Source: JBAVEL01 sp049587715 (GTDB lineage: Bacteria > Bacteroidota > Ignavibacteria > UBA10030 > UBA6906). Taken from it: a DNA stretch of 36,147 nucleotides. Positions 8,825 through 16,562 of the stretch are shown here, in pieces. How positions within the stretch are numbered: position 1 is the first letter of the stretch; each line of letters begins with the position of its first letter. The translations under genes and the position numbers were made by a program. The stretch is from positions 1 to 36,147 of the forward strand of contig JBAVEL010000152.1 of the NCBI GenBank assembly GCA_049587715.1, read 5' to 3'. The notes below the pieces were generated by a model, which saw only the letters and a list, made by a program, of their open reading frames with translations, was not told the origin of the DNA and did no database searches.

Positions 8825-10140
8825 GCACCCGGGCCACCGTTCTCGTCGTGGACGACGAGCCCAACATCCTCCGGACGGTCTCGCTGGGACTGGAGTCCGC
8901 GGGTTTTGCGGTGACGGCCCTTCCCGGTCCCCTGGAGGCCCTGGAAGCCCTCCGGGAGCGGACGTTCGACATCGCGTTCCTGGATCTCAAGATGCAGCCC
9001 ATGGACGGGATCCGCCTGCTGGAGGAGACACGCAGGATTTCCCCGCAGACGACCGTGGTGCTCATGACGGCCCACGGCACCATCGACTCGGCCGTGGAGG
9101 CGATCAAGAAGGGGGCCTTTGACTACCTGCAGAAGCCCTTTGAGTTCGCCGAGCTGAGGCATTGCGCGGAGAGAGTGTACGAGCACCATCTTCTCCGGAA
9201 GGAAGTGCGGATTCTCCGGGAGGAACTCGCCGTGCGGCGCGGGGCGGGGGAGATCGTCACCCGGAGTCCCCTCATGCAGGGGGTGCTGGATCTGGCAGCC
9301 CAGGTGGCGGGGAGCACCATCACGGTCCTCATCGAAGGCGAAAGCGGGACCGGCAAGGAGCTGCTGGCCCGCATGATCCACAACCGGAGCCCGCGCGCCG
9401 CGGAGCCCTTCGTACAGGTGAATTGCGCGGCCCTCCCCGAGATGCTCCTGGAGAGCGAGCTCTTCGGCCACGTCAAGGGCGCCTTCACGGGCGCGGTGCG
9501 GGACAGACAGGGACGGTGCGAGGCGGCGGCGGGGGGCACCATGTTTCTGGATGAGATCGGCGAGATTCCCCCCGCCACGCAGGTGAAGCTCCTCCGCTTC
9601 CTGCAGAGCAAGGAGTTCGAGAGGGTGGGGGAGAGCGCGACCCGGAAGGTGGACGTGCGGGTGCTGGCCGCCACAAACCGGAACCTGGAAGAGGCGGTTG
9701 AGAAGGGGGCTCTGAGGGAGGACCTGTTCTACCGCCTGAACGCCGTACGGCTGAAGCTTCCGCCCCTCCGGGAGCGGGGGGAGGACATCCCGCTTCTGGT
9801 GCAGCACTTCCTGAAGAGGTCGGGTCACGGAGGGGATGTCTCTCCCGAGGCCCTGCGTGCCCTGAACACCTATCCCTGGAGGGGAAACATACGGGAGCTG
9901 GAAAACGTCATGGATCGGGCGGTGCTCCTTGCGAAGGGGGATGCCATCGGGCTCCAGCATCTTCCCGAGGAGTTCGGAAGCCTGGGAAACGGGCAGCCGG
10001 TGAACCTCACCCTGGAGGAGATGGAGAAGCGCCACATCATCCGGGTCCTCCGGGTGGCCAAAGACCTGGAGGAGGCGGCCTCCCTCCTGGGGATAGACCC
10101 CGCGACACTCTGGCGAAAGAGGAAGAAATTCGGGCTCTGA
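8821..10140 (+). CDS. NtrC-family sigma-54-dependent response regulator
   Basis: A 439-residue protein. The receiver domain (about 1-120) has D11/D12, phospho-acceptor D55, T83 and K105. The AAA+ sigma-54 activation domain (about 145-375) has Walker A GESGTGKE at 173-180, the sigma-54 contact loop GAFTGA at 220-225, and Walker B MFLDEIGE with D244/E245. A C-terminal Fis-type helix-turn-helix ends in ATLWRKRKKFGL. It activates sigma-54 holoenzyme from upstream sites using ATP. The start is GTG at 8821, overlapping the kinase stop. Directly downstream are a sigma-54 promoter (10336-10351) and paired inverted sites, so the next operon is its likely target. Confidence 0.95.
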   Translation: MSTRATVLVVDDEPNILRTVSLGLESAGFAVTALPGPLEALEALRERTFDIAFLDLKMQPMDGIRLLEETRRISPQTTVVLMTAHGTIDSAVEAIKKGAFDYLQKPFEFAELRHCAERVYEHHLLRKEVRILREELAVRRGAGEIVTRSPLMQGVLDLAAQVAGSTITVLIEGESGTGKELLARMIHNRSPRAAEPFVQVNCAALPEMLLESELFGHVKGAFTGAVRDRQGRCEAAAGGTMFLDEIGEIPPATQVKLLRFLQSKEFERVGESATRKVDVRVLAATNRNLEEAVEKGALREDLFYRLNAVRLKLPPLRERGEDIPLLVQHFLKRSGHGGDVSPEALRALNTYPWRGNIRELENVMDRAVLLAKGDAIGLQHLPEEFGSLGNGQPVNLTLEEMEKRHIIRVLRVAKDLEEAASLLGIDPATLWRKRKKFGL

Positions 10141-10153
10141 GAGAGAGCCCCCG

Positions 10154-10171
10154 TCGTGCAATCTGCAATGG
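10154..10171 (+). promoter_or_regulatory. Putative activator-binding site 1 (inverted copy)
   Basis: TCGTGCA-ATCT-GCAATGG. Its reverse complement, CCATTGC-N4-TGCACGA, recurs exactly in both 7-nt arms at 10232-10249. It lies about 175 bp upstream of the -24 element of the sigma-54 promoter, inside the range usual for NtrC-type enhancer sites. Assignment to the adjacent regulator is inference. Confidence 0.5.
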
Positions 10172-10231
10172 GGTTGAATCGCAATCAGAGAAAGAGGTTG
10201 CCCCGCCCGGTCCTCCCTTTACCCGTTCCGG

Positions 10232-10249
10232 CCATTGCGCTCTGCACGA
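10232..10249 (+). promoter_or_regulatory. Putative activator-binding site 2
   Basis: CCATTGC-GCTC-TGCACGA. Both 7-nt arms match the reverse complement of 10154-10171, while the 4-nt spacers differ. Centre-to-centre distance is 78 bp, and the site is about 97 bp upstream of the -24 element. The arms being conserved while the spacer varies suggests protein recognition rather than a chance repeat. A long-loop RNA stem is an alternative. Confidence 0.5.
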
Positions 10250-10335
10250 TAAGGGATGGGGGGATCCCGCCCCAGGGGTTGAAGGGGTTTCCGTAAGATA
10301 AGGCGAGAGGCCGGGATGCCGGGGGCTGTCGCGGA

Positions 10336-10351
10336 TGGCATCCCCTTTGCA
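10336..10351 (+). promoter_or_regulatory. Sigma-54 (-24/-12) promoter for the STAS/Ton operon
   Basis: TGGCATCCCCTTTGCA has GG (10337-10338) and GC (10349-10350) separated by exactly 10 nt. It matches the TGGCAC-N5-TTGCA consensus except for the sixth position and the neutral spacer. Transcription would begin near 10362, about 64 nt before the STAS start codon. It lies immediately downstream of a sigma-54 activator gene. Confidence 0.75.
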
Positions 10352-10425
10352 ACCCGTGTGAGTGAGAGGGCTCCCTGAGCCCGCCCTGCAGAACCGGCAC
10401 GGTACGGTCACAAGACGGAGAACAC

Positions 10426-10776
10426 ATGGCTGTCAAGACCACGACGCTCCAGAGCGGCAACATCGGCATCATCGAGGTGAAGGGATCCCTGGTGGGGGGG
10501 GAGGAAACGGACGAGCTCCGCAGCGCCATTGCGGATCTGGTGGAGCAGGGGAACAAGAAGCTGGTCATTGACCTGGCCAGGGTCACCTACCTCAACAGCA
10601 CCGCCATCGGGGTGCTGGTTTCCGCCCACACCACCTATGCCCGCATCAAGGGAAAGGTGAAGCTGTGCGGCGTCAACAAGAACATCGACAACATCTTCGT
10701 CGTTACCAAGCTGACCATGGTGTTTGACGTGGCCGAAACCCGGGACGACGCCGTCAAGGCGTTCGCCCAGGGCTGA
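10426..10776 (+). CDS. STAS-domain protein (anti-sigma-factor antagonist-like)
   Basis: A 116-residue single STAS domain (SpoIIAA/RsbV-like): IGIIEVKGSLVGGEETDELR, then VIDLARVTYLNSTAIGVLV. S58 in LNSTAIG occupies the position phosphorylated in SpoIIAA, and T59 is adjacent. In the family the protein acts by partner switching, binding an anti-sigma kinase or another STAS-interacting protein. No anti-sigma kinase is encoded nearby. It is the first gene after the sigma-54 promoter and 46 nt before exbB, so it is probably co-transcribed with the Ton genes. A ribosome site GACGGAG lies before the ATG. Its target is unknown. Confidence 0.85.
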   Translation: MAVKTTTLQSGNIGIIEVKGSLVGGEETDELRSAIADLVEQGNKKLVIDLARVTYLNSTAIGVLVSAHTTYARIKGKVKLCGVNKNIDNIFVVTKLTMVFDVAETRDDAVKAFAQG

Positions 10777-10822
10777 TCGGACGGCATCAGGCTTTTTCAT
10801 CCATTCACAAAGGAGTGCATTC

Positions 10823-11602
10823 ATGAAGCAGTCCGTCTTCCTTCTCGTGGCGATTGTGCTCACGCTGGCGGTCGCCGTCTCCATCTACATGTTTCTGCTG
10901 GGGAACCCGGCCAACTTCAAGGACGGGGAGAACCGCATGGTGCCTGAGAACATCCTGGGGCAGGTGTACACGGGTGGTATTGTGGTGCCGATCCTGATCA
11001 TGCTGACGCTCCTGGATGTGACCCTGGTGTTTGAGCGCATCTTCTCGCTGCGCAAGGCCAACGGAAAGGCCTCCATCACGGCGTTCCTGAAGAGCATCCA
11101 GCAGCACCTGCTCTCGGGGAAAGTGGACGACGCCATCAAGGCCTGCGACGCGCAGCGCGGCTCCGCCGCCAACATCATCCGCACGGGCCTGGAGCGCTAC
11201 AGAGCCGTGCTGGGGGACAAGAAGCTGGATCCGGAAAAGAGGATGGGCGAAATCCAGCGCTCCATCGAAGAGGCCACGAGCCTGGAGACCCCGCTCCTGG
11301 AGAGGAACCTGATCGCCCTGTCCACGATCGCCTCCATTGCCACCATGCTGGGTCTGCTGGGCACGACCATCGGCATGATCCGCGCCTTCCAGGCGCTGGC
11401 CCGCGCAGGCGCCCCCGATGCCATCCAGCTCTCCATCGGCATTTCCGAGGCGCTGGTGAACACGGCGCTGGGACTGCTGGCGGCCATCATCGGCATTGTG
11501 GCCTATAATTTCTTCGTGACCAAGGTGGACAACTTCACCTACATGATCGACGAGGCCAGCTACAACGTGGTCCAGATCCTGAACACCCGCTCCGTCGAGT
11601 AA
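10823..11602 (+). CDS. exbB: MotA/TolQ/ExbB proton channel family protein
   Basis: A 259-residue inner-membrane protein. The start ATG at 10823 is chosen because AGGAG (10811-10815) precedes it and it opens a hydrophobic segment (MKQSVFLLVAIVLTLAVAVS); the longer frame overlaps the STAS gene. TM segments are at about 5-25, 50-68, 165-185 and 205-230. The TM3-TM4 part holds the family pattern (LSTIASIATMLGLLGTTIGM, SEALVNTALGLLAAIIGI). With ExbD it forms the proton-driven motor that energises TonB. A first TM followed by a long loop fits the FCB-type ExbB. Two exbD genes and tonB follow. Confidence 0.9.
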   Translation: MKQSVFLLVAIVLTLAVAVSIYMFLLGNPANFKDGENRMVPENILGQVYTGGIVVPILIMLTLLDVTLVFERIFSLRKANGKASITAFLKSIQQHLLSGKVDDAIKACDAQRGSAANIIRTGLERYRAVLGDKKLDPEKRMGEIQRSIEEATSLETPLLERNLIALSTIASIATMLGLLGTTIGMIRAFQALARAGAPDAIQLSIGISEALVNTALGLLAAIIGIVAYNFFVTKVDNFTYMIDEASYNVVQILNTRSVE

Positions 11603-11622
11603 GGGGAAAGGGAAGGCAGACC

Positions 11623-12090
11623 ATGCCCAAATTCAAACCGAAGCGGATGGGCGTCCGGATCGACATGACGCCCCTGGTGGACGTGGCGTTCCTATTGCTC
11701 ACATTCTTCATGCTGACCACCCAGTTCAAGCCCATCGAAGAGGTCACCATCGAGCTCCCGTCGTCGCACTCGGAGTTCAAGCTGCCGGAGTCGGACGTCA
11801 TGACGGTCTCGCTCAGCAAGGACGGGCGGATTTTTCTGGGGGTGGATTCGCAGCGGCTGCGGGCGCGCCTGTTCGGGAAGGAGAACGAGCTGAAGGCGAG
11901 CATCGAGGTTCCCAAAGACCGGCTGGCCGAGCTTCTGATCCAGGCCCGGACCGCAAACCCGAAGCTGCGGACGGTGATCAAGGGGGACAAGGAAACGGAG
12001 TACGGTCTGGCGGAGGATGTCATGGGCATCCTGCAGAAGACCCGCATCACGCGTTTCAACCTGGTGACGGACCTGGAACGGGGCGGCTGA
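11623..12090 (+). CDS. exbD: ExbD/TolR biopolymer transport protein, copy 1
   Basis: A 155-residue protein with one N-terminal membrane segment, IDMTPLVDVAFLLLTFFML, preceded by basic residues (KFKPKRMGVR). D20 in PLVDVAF is the protonatable Asp that carries the proton path in ExbD. The rest is a periplasmic domain. It lies 20 nt after exbB with GGGAAAGGGAAGG before the ATG. The second ExbD has a nearly identical membrane segment but a divergent periplasmic domain, so the two may form a mixed complex, as is common in FCB-group Ton clusters. Confidence 0.92.
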   Translation: MPKFKPKRMGVRIDMTPLVDVAFLLLTFFMLTTQFKPIEEVTIELPSSHSEFKLPESDVMTVSLSKDGRIFLGVDSQRLRARLFGKENELKASIEVPKDRLAELLIQARTANPKLRTVIKGDKETEYGLAEDVMGILQKTRITRFNLVTDLERGG

Positions 12091-12133
12091 CCCCACAGGC
12101 ACACACGCAGAACCCGGAAGGAGAGACAATGCT

Positions 12134-12637
12134 ATGGCAGGCGGCGATGGTGCTGCTGCAGAACCCCGCAAACGCGGGAAGAGCAAGAAACGAAAGAAGG
12201 GCCGCCGGCTGGGAATCCGGATCGACATGACGCCTCTGGTGGACGTGGCATTCCTGCTGCTCACGTTCTTCATGCTGACGACGTCCATGTCCCGGCCCCA
12301 GACGATGGAGATCAACCTCCCGCCGGACGAGAACGTGAAGGTGGAGATTGCGGAATCCAACCTGCTCACCCTGCGGGTGAACGCCCGGGGGGAGGTGTTC
12401 TGGGCCATCGGGATCGAGACCCCCAAGAAGATCGCGTTCGGAGAGCTGCGCGCGTTCCTGCGCGAGCGGGCGGCGGGCAACCCCAAGCTGGTCACCCTCA
12501 TCAAGGTGGACCGGGAGGGGAAGTACGTTACCATGGTGAACATCATGGACGAGCTGAACCTGGCGGAGATCACCCGGTTCAGCATTGCGCCCCTCCTGGA
12601 CCAGGACAAGCAGCTCATGGAGAAAGCCCAATCATAA
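12134..12637 (+). CDS. exbD: ExbD/TolR biopolymer transport protein, copy 2
   Basis: A 167-residue paralogue of the preceding ExbD with a longer, very basic N-terminus (KRGKSKKRKKGRRLG) before the membrane segment. D37 in PLVDVAFLLLTFFML is the expected proton-path Asp. GGAAGGAGAG lies upstream. An out-of-frame ATG sits at 12129, 5 nt before the chosen ATG at 12134. The duplicated exbD probably gives the motor two different periplasmic faces. tonB begins 28 nt after its stop. Confidence 0.9.
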   Translation: MAGGDGAAAEPRKRGKSKKRKKGRRLGIRIDMTPLVDVAFLLLTFFMLTTSMSRPQTMEINLPPDENVKVEIAESNLLTLRVNARGEVFWAIGIETPKKIAFGELRAFLRERAAGNPKLVTLIKVDREGKYVTMVNIMDELNLAEITRFSIAPLLDQDKQLMEKAQS

Positions 12638-12665
12638 GCGTGCGCGGAAGGAGGGAGAAGCGACG

Positions 12666-13409
12666 ATGACGGCCGGAACGATTGCCGCCGCCGTGCGGAT
12701 CGCCCCGTACGGGGCGGTGGAGCTGAAGAAGGTATACCAGAAGTACTGGATCATCGGGTTCCTCATCGCCATGGCGATCCATCTGCTCATCGTGGGCAGC
12801 TACTTCGCCGGGCAGCTTCTGGGAACGGAGGAACCCCCCATGGTGTCGGTGCGGATCATGAAGTACAGCGACCTGGGTCCACCCCCCTCCATGACCAGCG
12901 CCAACACGCCGCCGCCCGTATCGGTGGCGGCACAGGTGGCCAAACCCACCGTGGGCGCCCCGGTGCCGGTGCCGGATGCCGAGGTAAGCGCGGAGCAGAC
13001 CATCGCCACCCAGACGGAGATGAGCCAGGTGGTGAGCCCCGTGCTGGAGGGGGCGGGTGACGAGGGGGGAGTGTCCATCGAGACGGACATCCAGATCGAG
13101 GAAGAGGGCCCGCCTGCGGACTTCGTGCCCGTGGAGAAAGAGCCCGTGATCGTGAAGAAGGTGGAGCCCCGCTATCCGGAGCTGGCCATGCGCGCCGGGC
13201 TGGAGGGGAAGGTGTGGGTGAAGATCTGGGTGGACAAGGAGGGGAAGCCGAAGCAGGTTGTGGTGCTGAAGAGCGACGCCGAGATCTTCAACGAGGCGGC
13301 GGTGGAGGCGGCCAAGCAGTTTCTCTTCACGCCCGCCTACATGAACAACGGCCCCGTCTCGGTCTGGGTCTCGATTCCCTTCCGGTTCAAGCTGGCCGAG
13401 CGAAGGTAA
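12666..13409 (+). CDS. tonB: TonB-family energy transducer
   Basis: A 247-residue protein. The ATG at 12666 follows GGAGGGAGAAGCGACG; the longer open frame runs back into exbD and is rejected. A membrane helix lies at about 28-50 with His39 (AMAIHLLIVG), like the conserved TonB His that contacts ExbB/ExbD. A Pro/Val/acidic-rich periplasmic linker spans about 70-165. The C-terminal TonB domain (about 170-247) reads VEPRYPELAMRAGLEGKVWV and ends with FTPAYMNNGPVSVWVSIPF. It delivers proton-motive energy to outer-membrane receptors. No TonB-dependent receptor lies in the window, so the transported substrate is unknown. Confidence 0.92.
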   Translation: MTAGTIAAAVRIAPYGAVELKKVYQKYWIIGFLIAMAIHLLIVGSYFAGQLLGTEEPPMVSVRIMKYSDLGPPPSMTSANTPPPVSVAAQVAKPTVGAPVPVPDAEVSAEQTIATQTEMSQVVSPVLEGAGDEGGVSIETDIQIEEEGPPADFVPVEKEPVIVKKVEPRYPELAMRAGLEGKVWVKIWVDKEGKPKQVVVLKSDAEIFNEAAVEAAKQFLFTPAYMNNGPVSVWVSIPFRFKLAERR

Positions 13410-13465
13410 GAGGCCCGGAAGGAGCGCCCGGCGGGGGCCGGGCCCGGGGGAGGACAGCGGTGTAG

Positions 13466-13495
13466 CCGGGGAAGGACGCCTCCTTCCCCGGTTTG
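13466..13495 (+). terminator. Rho-independent terminator-like hairpin after tonB
   Basis: A perfect 10-bp stem CCGGGGAAGG/CCTTCCCCGG (13466-13475 with 13482-13491) with a 6-nt loop, followed by TTTGCTT. The T tract is short, so it may only partly stop transcription between tonB and the following genes. Confidence 0.65.
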
Positions 13496-13511
13496 CTTCG
13501 GGCGGGGTGTC

Positions 13512-13727
13512 ATGGATGCGAACAGCGTGGTACGGTACGTGATACTCCTCCTTTCGGGAGGGGCCATGGCGCTGGGGACGGCAGTGGCGGCGGGGTGGGT
13601 GGTGCCGGGCCGCATTTCCGATGAGTACCGGCTGATTCTGGGAATCGTGGTCTTTCTTTATGGAGCATACAGGTTTGCGGTGGCATGGTACCGGCGGCCG
13701 GGCGAGAGGCCCGGGCCGCTGCCGTAG
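13512..13727 (+). CDS. Small two-helix membrane protein of unknown function
   Basis: A 71-residue protein with two hydrophobic segments (about 7-32 and 40-58), the second ending in a basic, Pro-rich tail (YRRPGERPGPLP). No family recognised. GGGCGGGG is a weak ribosome site. Its last 68 nt overlap the start region of the PstS-like gene in a different frame, so the two may be translationally linked. Its position just after the tonB hairpin suggests membership in the Ton cluster. It could be an auxiliary membrane subunit, but nothing shows this directly. Confidence 0.6.
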   Translation: MDANSVVRYVILLLSGGAMALGTAVAAGWVVPGRISDEYRLILGIVVFLYGAYRFAVAWYRRPGERPGPLP

Positions 13728-14649
13728 GACGGGGGGACTTCTGTGCGGGGCGCTTGCGGTGTGCCTGCTGGCCTGGGGGGGGTGCACCGACAGGCCGCGT
13801 GTCTCCACCACGGAGGGGAGGGCGGTGTTCGCCTGCGACGAGTCGGTGCTGCCGGCCATGCGGGCGGTGGCCGAGGACTTCATGCGCACCTATGAGAAGG
13901 CCGTGATCGTGCTCCGAAGCGTCCAGGGGCGGGAGGGGGCGGCGGAGTTCGTGAACGACACGACCTCCATGATCGTGATGGGAAGGGCGTTCAACAAGGA
14001 GGAGCGGGACGCGCTGAAGGCCCGGGGCACCGAGTACCAGAGCACCGCGGTGGCCCGTGACGCCGTGGCCGTGATCGTCCACCCTTCCGCTCCCTTCCGC
14101 ACCATGCGTGTGTCGATGCTGGACAGCATCTTCTCGGGCTCCCTCACGAGATGGCCGGGAGGGGGAGGCGTGGTGGAGGTCTACATCGGGAACGTGAACT
14201 CCAGCACGAACGAGGTATTCCGGGCAGCCGTGCTGGACGGGCGGCCCTTCGGGCTCACGGCCGAGCCGCTTTCCTCGGACGAGGCGGTGGTGGAGAAGGT
14301 GGCGTCGCACCCGGACGCCATCGGCATTGCGGGACTCGGCTGGCTCCGGGGGAGAGACGCGGAGGTGGCGGTGCTGGGTCTGGGGAGACCGGGCGTGCGG
14401 GCGGACTCCACGGAGCCCCCTGGGCGCTTCTATACCCCCCACCAGGCCCACGTGCACCGCCGCTATTACCCCGTCACGCGTCCCGTGGTGATGCACAGCA
14501 AAGCCCTGCTGCGGGATGTGGGGTACGGCTTCATCTCCTATGCGGCGAGCCATGCGGGGCAGCAGGTGTTCCTGAACAACGGGCTGGTGCCGGTGACGAT
14601 GCCCGTCCGGCTCGTGGAACTCACATCGGATGAGGTGGATGAGCGATGA
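13660..14649 (+). CDS. PstS-like periplasmic substrate-binding protein
   Basis: A 329-residue protein of the PstS/PBP-like superfamily. A hydrophobic export segment, LLCGALAVCLLAWGGC, ends in a Cys with a poor lipobox (Trp at -3). The mature part carries CDESVLPAMRAVAEDFMRTY, then SMIVMGRAFNKEERDALK and AVARDAVAVIVHPSAPF. No pstC, pstA or pstB is nearby. In FCB genomes such a protein often sits between tonB and a TPR gene, suggesting a role in the Ton system rather than phosphate ABC uptake. The start is uncertain: this ATG gives a long arginine-rich n-region; in-frame alternatives near the hydrophobic core are CTG 13741 and GTG 13759. Its stop overlaps the next start (ATGA). Confidence 0.8.
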   Translation: MEHTGLRWHGTGGRARGPGRCRRTGGLLCGALAVCLLAWGGCTDRPRVSTTEGRAVFACDESVLPAMRAVAEDFMRTYEKAVIVLRSVQGREGAAEFVNDTTSMIVMGRAFNKEERDALKARGTEYQSTAVARDAVAVIVHPSAPFRTMRVSMLDSIFSGSLTRWPGGGGVVEVYIGNVNSSTNEVFRAAVLDGRPFGLTAEPLSSDEAVVEKVASHPDAIGIAGLGWLRGRDAEVAVLGLGRPGVRADSTEPPGRFYTPHQAHVHRRYYPVTRPVVMHSKALLRDVGYGFISYAASHAGQQVFLNNGLVPVTMPVRLVELTSDEVDER

Positions 14650-16457
14650 GACACCTTGTGTGCGGTATCCTCCTGCTGGTGGGCTGGGCCCCGGCGCAGG
14701 CGCAGGACCATTTCGGGAGAGGCCGGGCCTCCCTGGCGGCGCGGGACACGGCTTCGGCGGTCGCCGCCTTCACCGATGCGGTGCGGGCGGGGCAGAAGCC
14801 CTCGGAGGCGAACTACCATCTGGGCGCCATTGCCCTGGCCCGGGGGCGCCTGCAGGATGCCCTGAGGTTCCTGGAAGAAGCGGTGCGCATCGACGACGAC
14901 AACGTGGAGGCCCTCAAGGGACTGGCCGACGCCCACCTGCGCGCGAAGAACCCCGCCGAGGGCCTGCGGGTGCTCCGTGTGGCGGCCAAGGCGGCCCCGA
15001 AGGACTGCGGCGTGACGGTGCTCTACGGCCTGGTGCTTCTGGCCTCCGATTCGACGGATGCCGCCCTGGTGCAGCTCACACGCGGGAAGGAATGCGCTCC
15101 GGAGGACCCTGCGGTGTACGAGGGGCTGGGGGACGCCTACCTGCGGCAGAACGTGCTGGTGCTGGGCATCAGCAACTACCAGAAGGCGGTGGAACTGGAT
15201 CCCCGGAACGTGGAGCTGCGCTACCGGCTGGCCCGGGCATTCGAGAAGAACAAGCAGTACACGGACGCGGTGAAGGTGTACGACGAGGTCATCGCCAACG
15301 ACACCACCTACGCGGACGCCTATTTCCAGAAGGGGAGCATCCTGTACCGGGCGAAGCTCTATCCCCGTGCGGTGGACCCCCTGCGGAAGTACCTGGCCCT
15401 TCGTTCCGACTCGTTCGATGCCAACATCATGCTGGCCCGGACCTATCTGGAGACGAAGGCCTGGACGGATGCGGCGGCAGCCGGCGAGCGGGCCGTCCGG
15501 CTGGATTCCTCGGCGGCCGAGACCTGGCGCACCTGGTTCCACGCCCTGGTCGAGATCAAGGACTTCGCCCGGGCGGAGGGAGCGCTGGCTTCCCTCCAGA
15601 GGCGGGACTCTCTGGAGGTGCAGGACTACCTGAAGCTGGGGGATCTGTACTTCGGGCTGAAGCGCCGGGAGGACGCCACCCGGTGGTACCTGCGCGCGGT
15701 GGAGGCGGATTCCACAAGCTGCGAGCCCCATTTCAACCTGGGGTTCCTGTACATGCAGGAGCAGAACTGGGCGGCGGCTGCGGCCTCCTTCGAGAAGAAG
15801 ATCACCTGCGACCAGAACTCCCTGAGTGCGTATGTGAACGCGGCGGCCAGCTACATGCAGATCAAGAACATGGACCGCGCGCGTGAACTCCTGGTGCGCT
15901 CCATTCAGCTCAAGGAAGACTTCTTTCAGGGCCGCCTCTGGCTGGCCCGGTACTACGTGCAGGCCGATTCCTTCGATGCCGCCCGGGGCCAGTACGAGGA
16001 GGTGTTGCGGCTGATCGGCGACAACACGGAGCGATACAGGAAGGAGGCGGGGGAGGCGCACTCCCTTCTGGCATCCCTGTTCGTGACGCGCAGGGACTAT
16101 GCCCGCGCGCTGGAGTCCTTCCGGCGCGCGGCCGCCCTCGGCTACGAGAACGGGGGTATGCACCTCTCCTGGGGCCAGGCGGTTCTGCAGACGCTGGATC
16201 CGGGGGACACGCAGGAAAACAACCAGAGGAGAAAAGAGGAGGCGGTCCGCCACTTCCGCCGCTCCGTGGAGCTGGATCCGAATACCGCTGCCGGCCATCT
16301 CTGGCTGGCGGAGGGGCTGGTGCTCCTGAGGATCCCCGGGGACGACGAGAACAACCGCCGCCTGCAGGAAGAGGCGTGCTCCGAGTACCGGAAGGCTCTC
16401 CGGCTGGATCCCCGGAACGAGGACGCCAAGAAGGGGATGGAGCGCATCAACTGCTGA
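14646..16457 (+). CDS. Exported tetratricopeptide-repeat protein
   Basis: A 603-residue protein. A signal peptide (MRHLVCGILLLVGWAPAQAQ) is followed by tandem TPR units through almost the whole length. Examples: ANYHLGAIALARGRLQDALR, AYLRQNVLVLGISNYQKAVE, AYFQKGSILYRAKLYPRAVD and AKLYPRAVDPLRKYL, and a last unit near SEYRKALRLDPRNEDAKKG. TPRs form a scaffold for protein binding. The start ATG overlaps the stop of the PstS-like gene by 4 nt. A strong hairpin follows the stop. Together with the STAS, ExbB, ExbD, TonB and PstS-like products it probably belongs to one envelope complex, with this protein as periplasmic scaffold (inference). Confidence 0.85.
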   Translation: MRHLVCGILLLVGWAPAQAQDHFGRGRASLAARDTASAVAAFTDAVRAGQKPSEANYHLGAIALARGRLQDALRFLEEAVRIDDDNVEALKGLADAHLRAKNPAEGLRVLRVAAKAAPKDCGVTVLYGLVLLASDSTDAALVQLTRGKECAPEDPAVYEGLGDAYLRQNVLVLGISNYQKAVELDPRNVELRYRLARAFEKNKQYTDAVKVYDEVIANDTTYADAYFQKGSILYRAKLYPRAVDPLRKYLALRSDSFDANIMLARTYLETKAWTDAAAAGERAVRLDSSAAETWRTWFHALVEIKDFARAEGALASLQRRDSLEVQDYLKLGDLYFGLKRREDATRWYLRAVEADSTSCEPHFNLGFLYMQEQNWAAAAASFEKKITCDQNSLSAYVNAAASYMQIKNMDRARELLVRSIQLKEDFFQGRLWLARYYVQADSFDAARGQYEEVLRLIGDNTERYRKEAGEAHSLLASLFVTRRDYARALESFRRAAALGYENGGMHLSWGQAVLQTLDPGDTQENNQRRKEEAVRHFRRSVELDPNTAAGHLWLAEGLVLLRIPGDDENNRRLQEEACSEYRKALRLDPRNEDAKKGMERINC

Positions 16458-16463
16458 GCTCCC

Positions 16464-16492
16464 GGGGGCTCCCTCCGTGGGAGGGAGCCCCC
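16464..16492 (+). terminator. Strong hairpin at the end of the Ton/TPR cluster
   Basis: A perfect 13-bp stem GGGGGCTCCCTCC/GGAGGGAGCCCCC with a 3-nt loop starts 6 nt after the TPR stop. No T tract follows (CGCTCTCGG), so it is not a textbook intrinsic terminator. It may stabilise the mRNA end or pause polymerase. Confidence 0.5.
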
Positions 16493-16562
16493 CGCTCTCG
16501 GAGCCGGGCCCGCATCCTTTCCCGCGGACAACACCCCCAACCTTCAACAGACGGAGTGCTTC

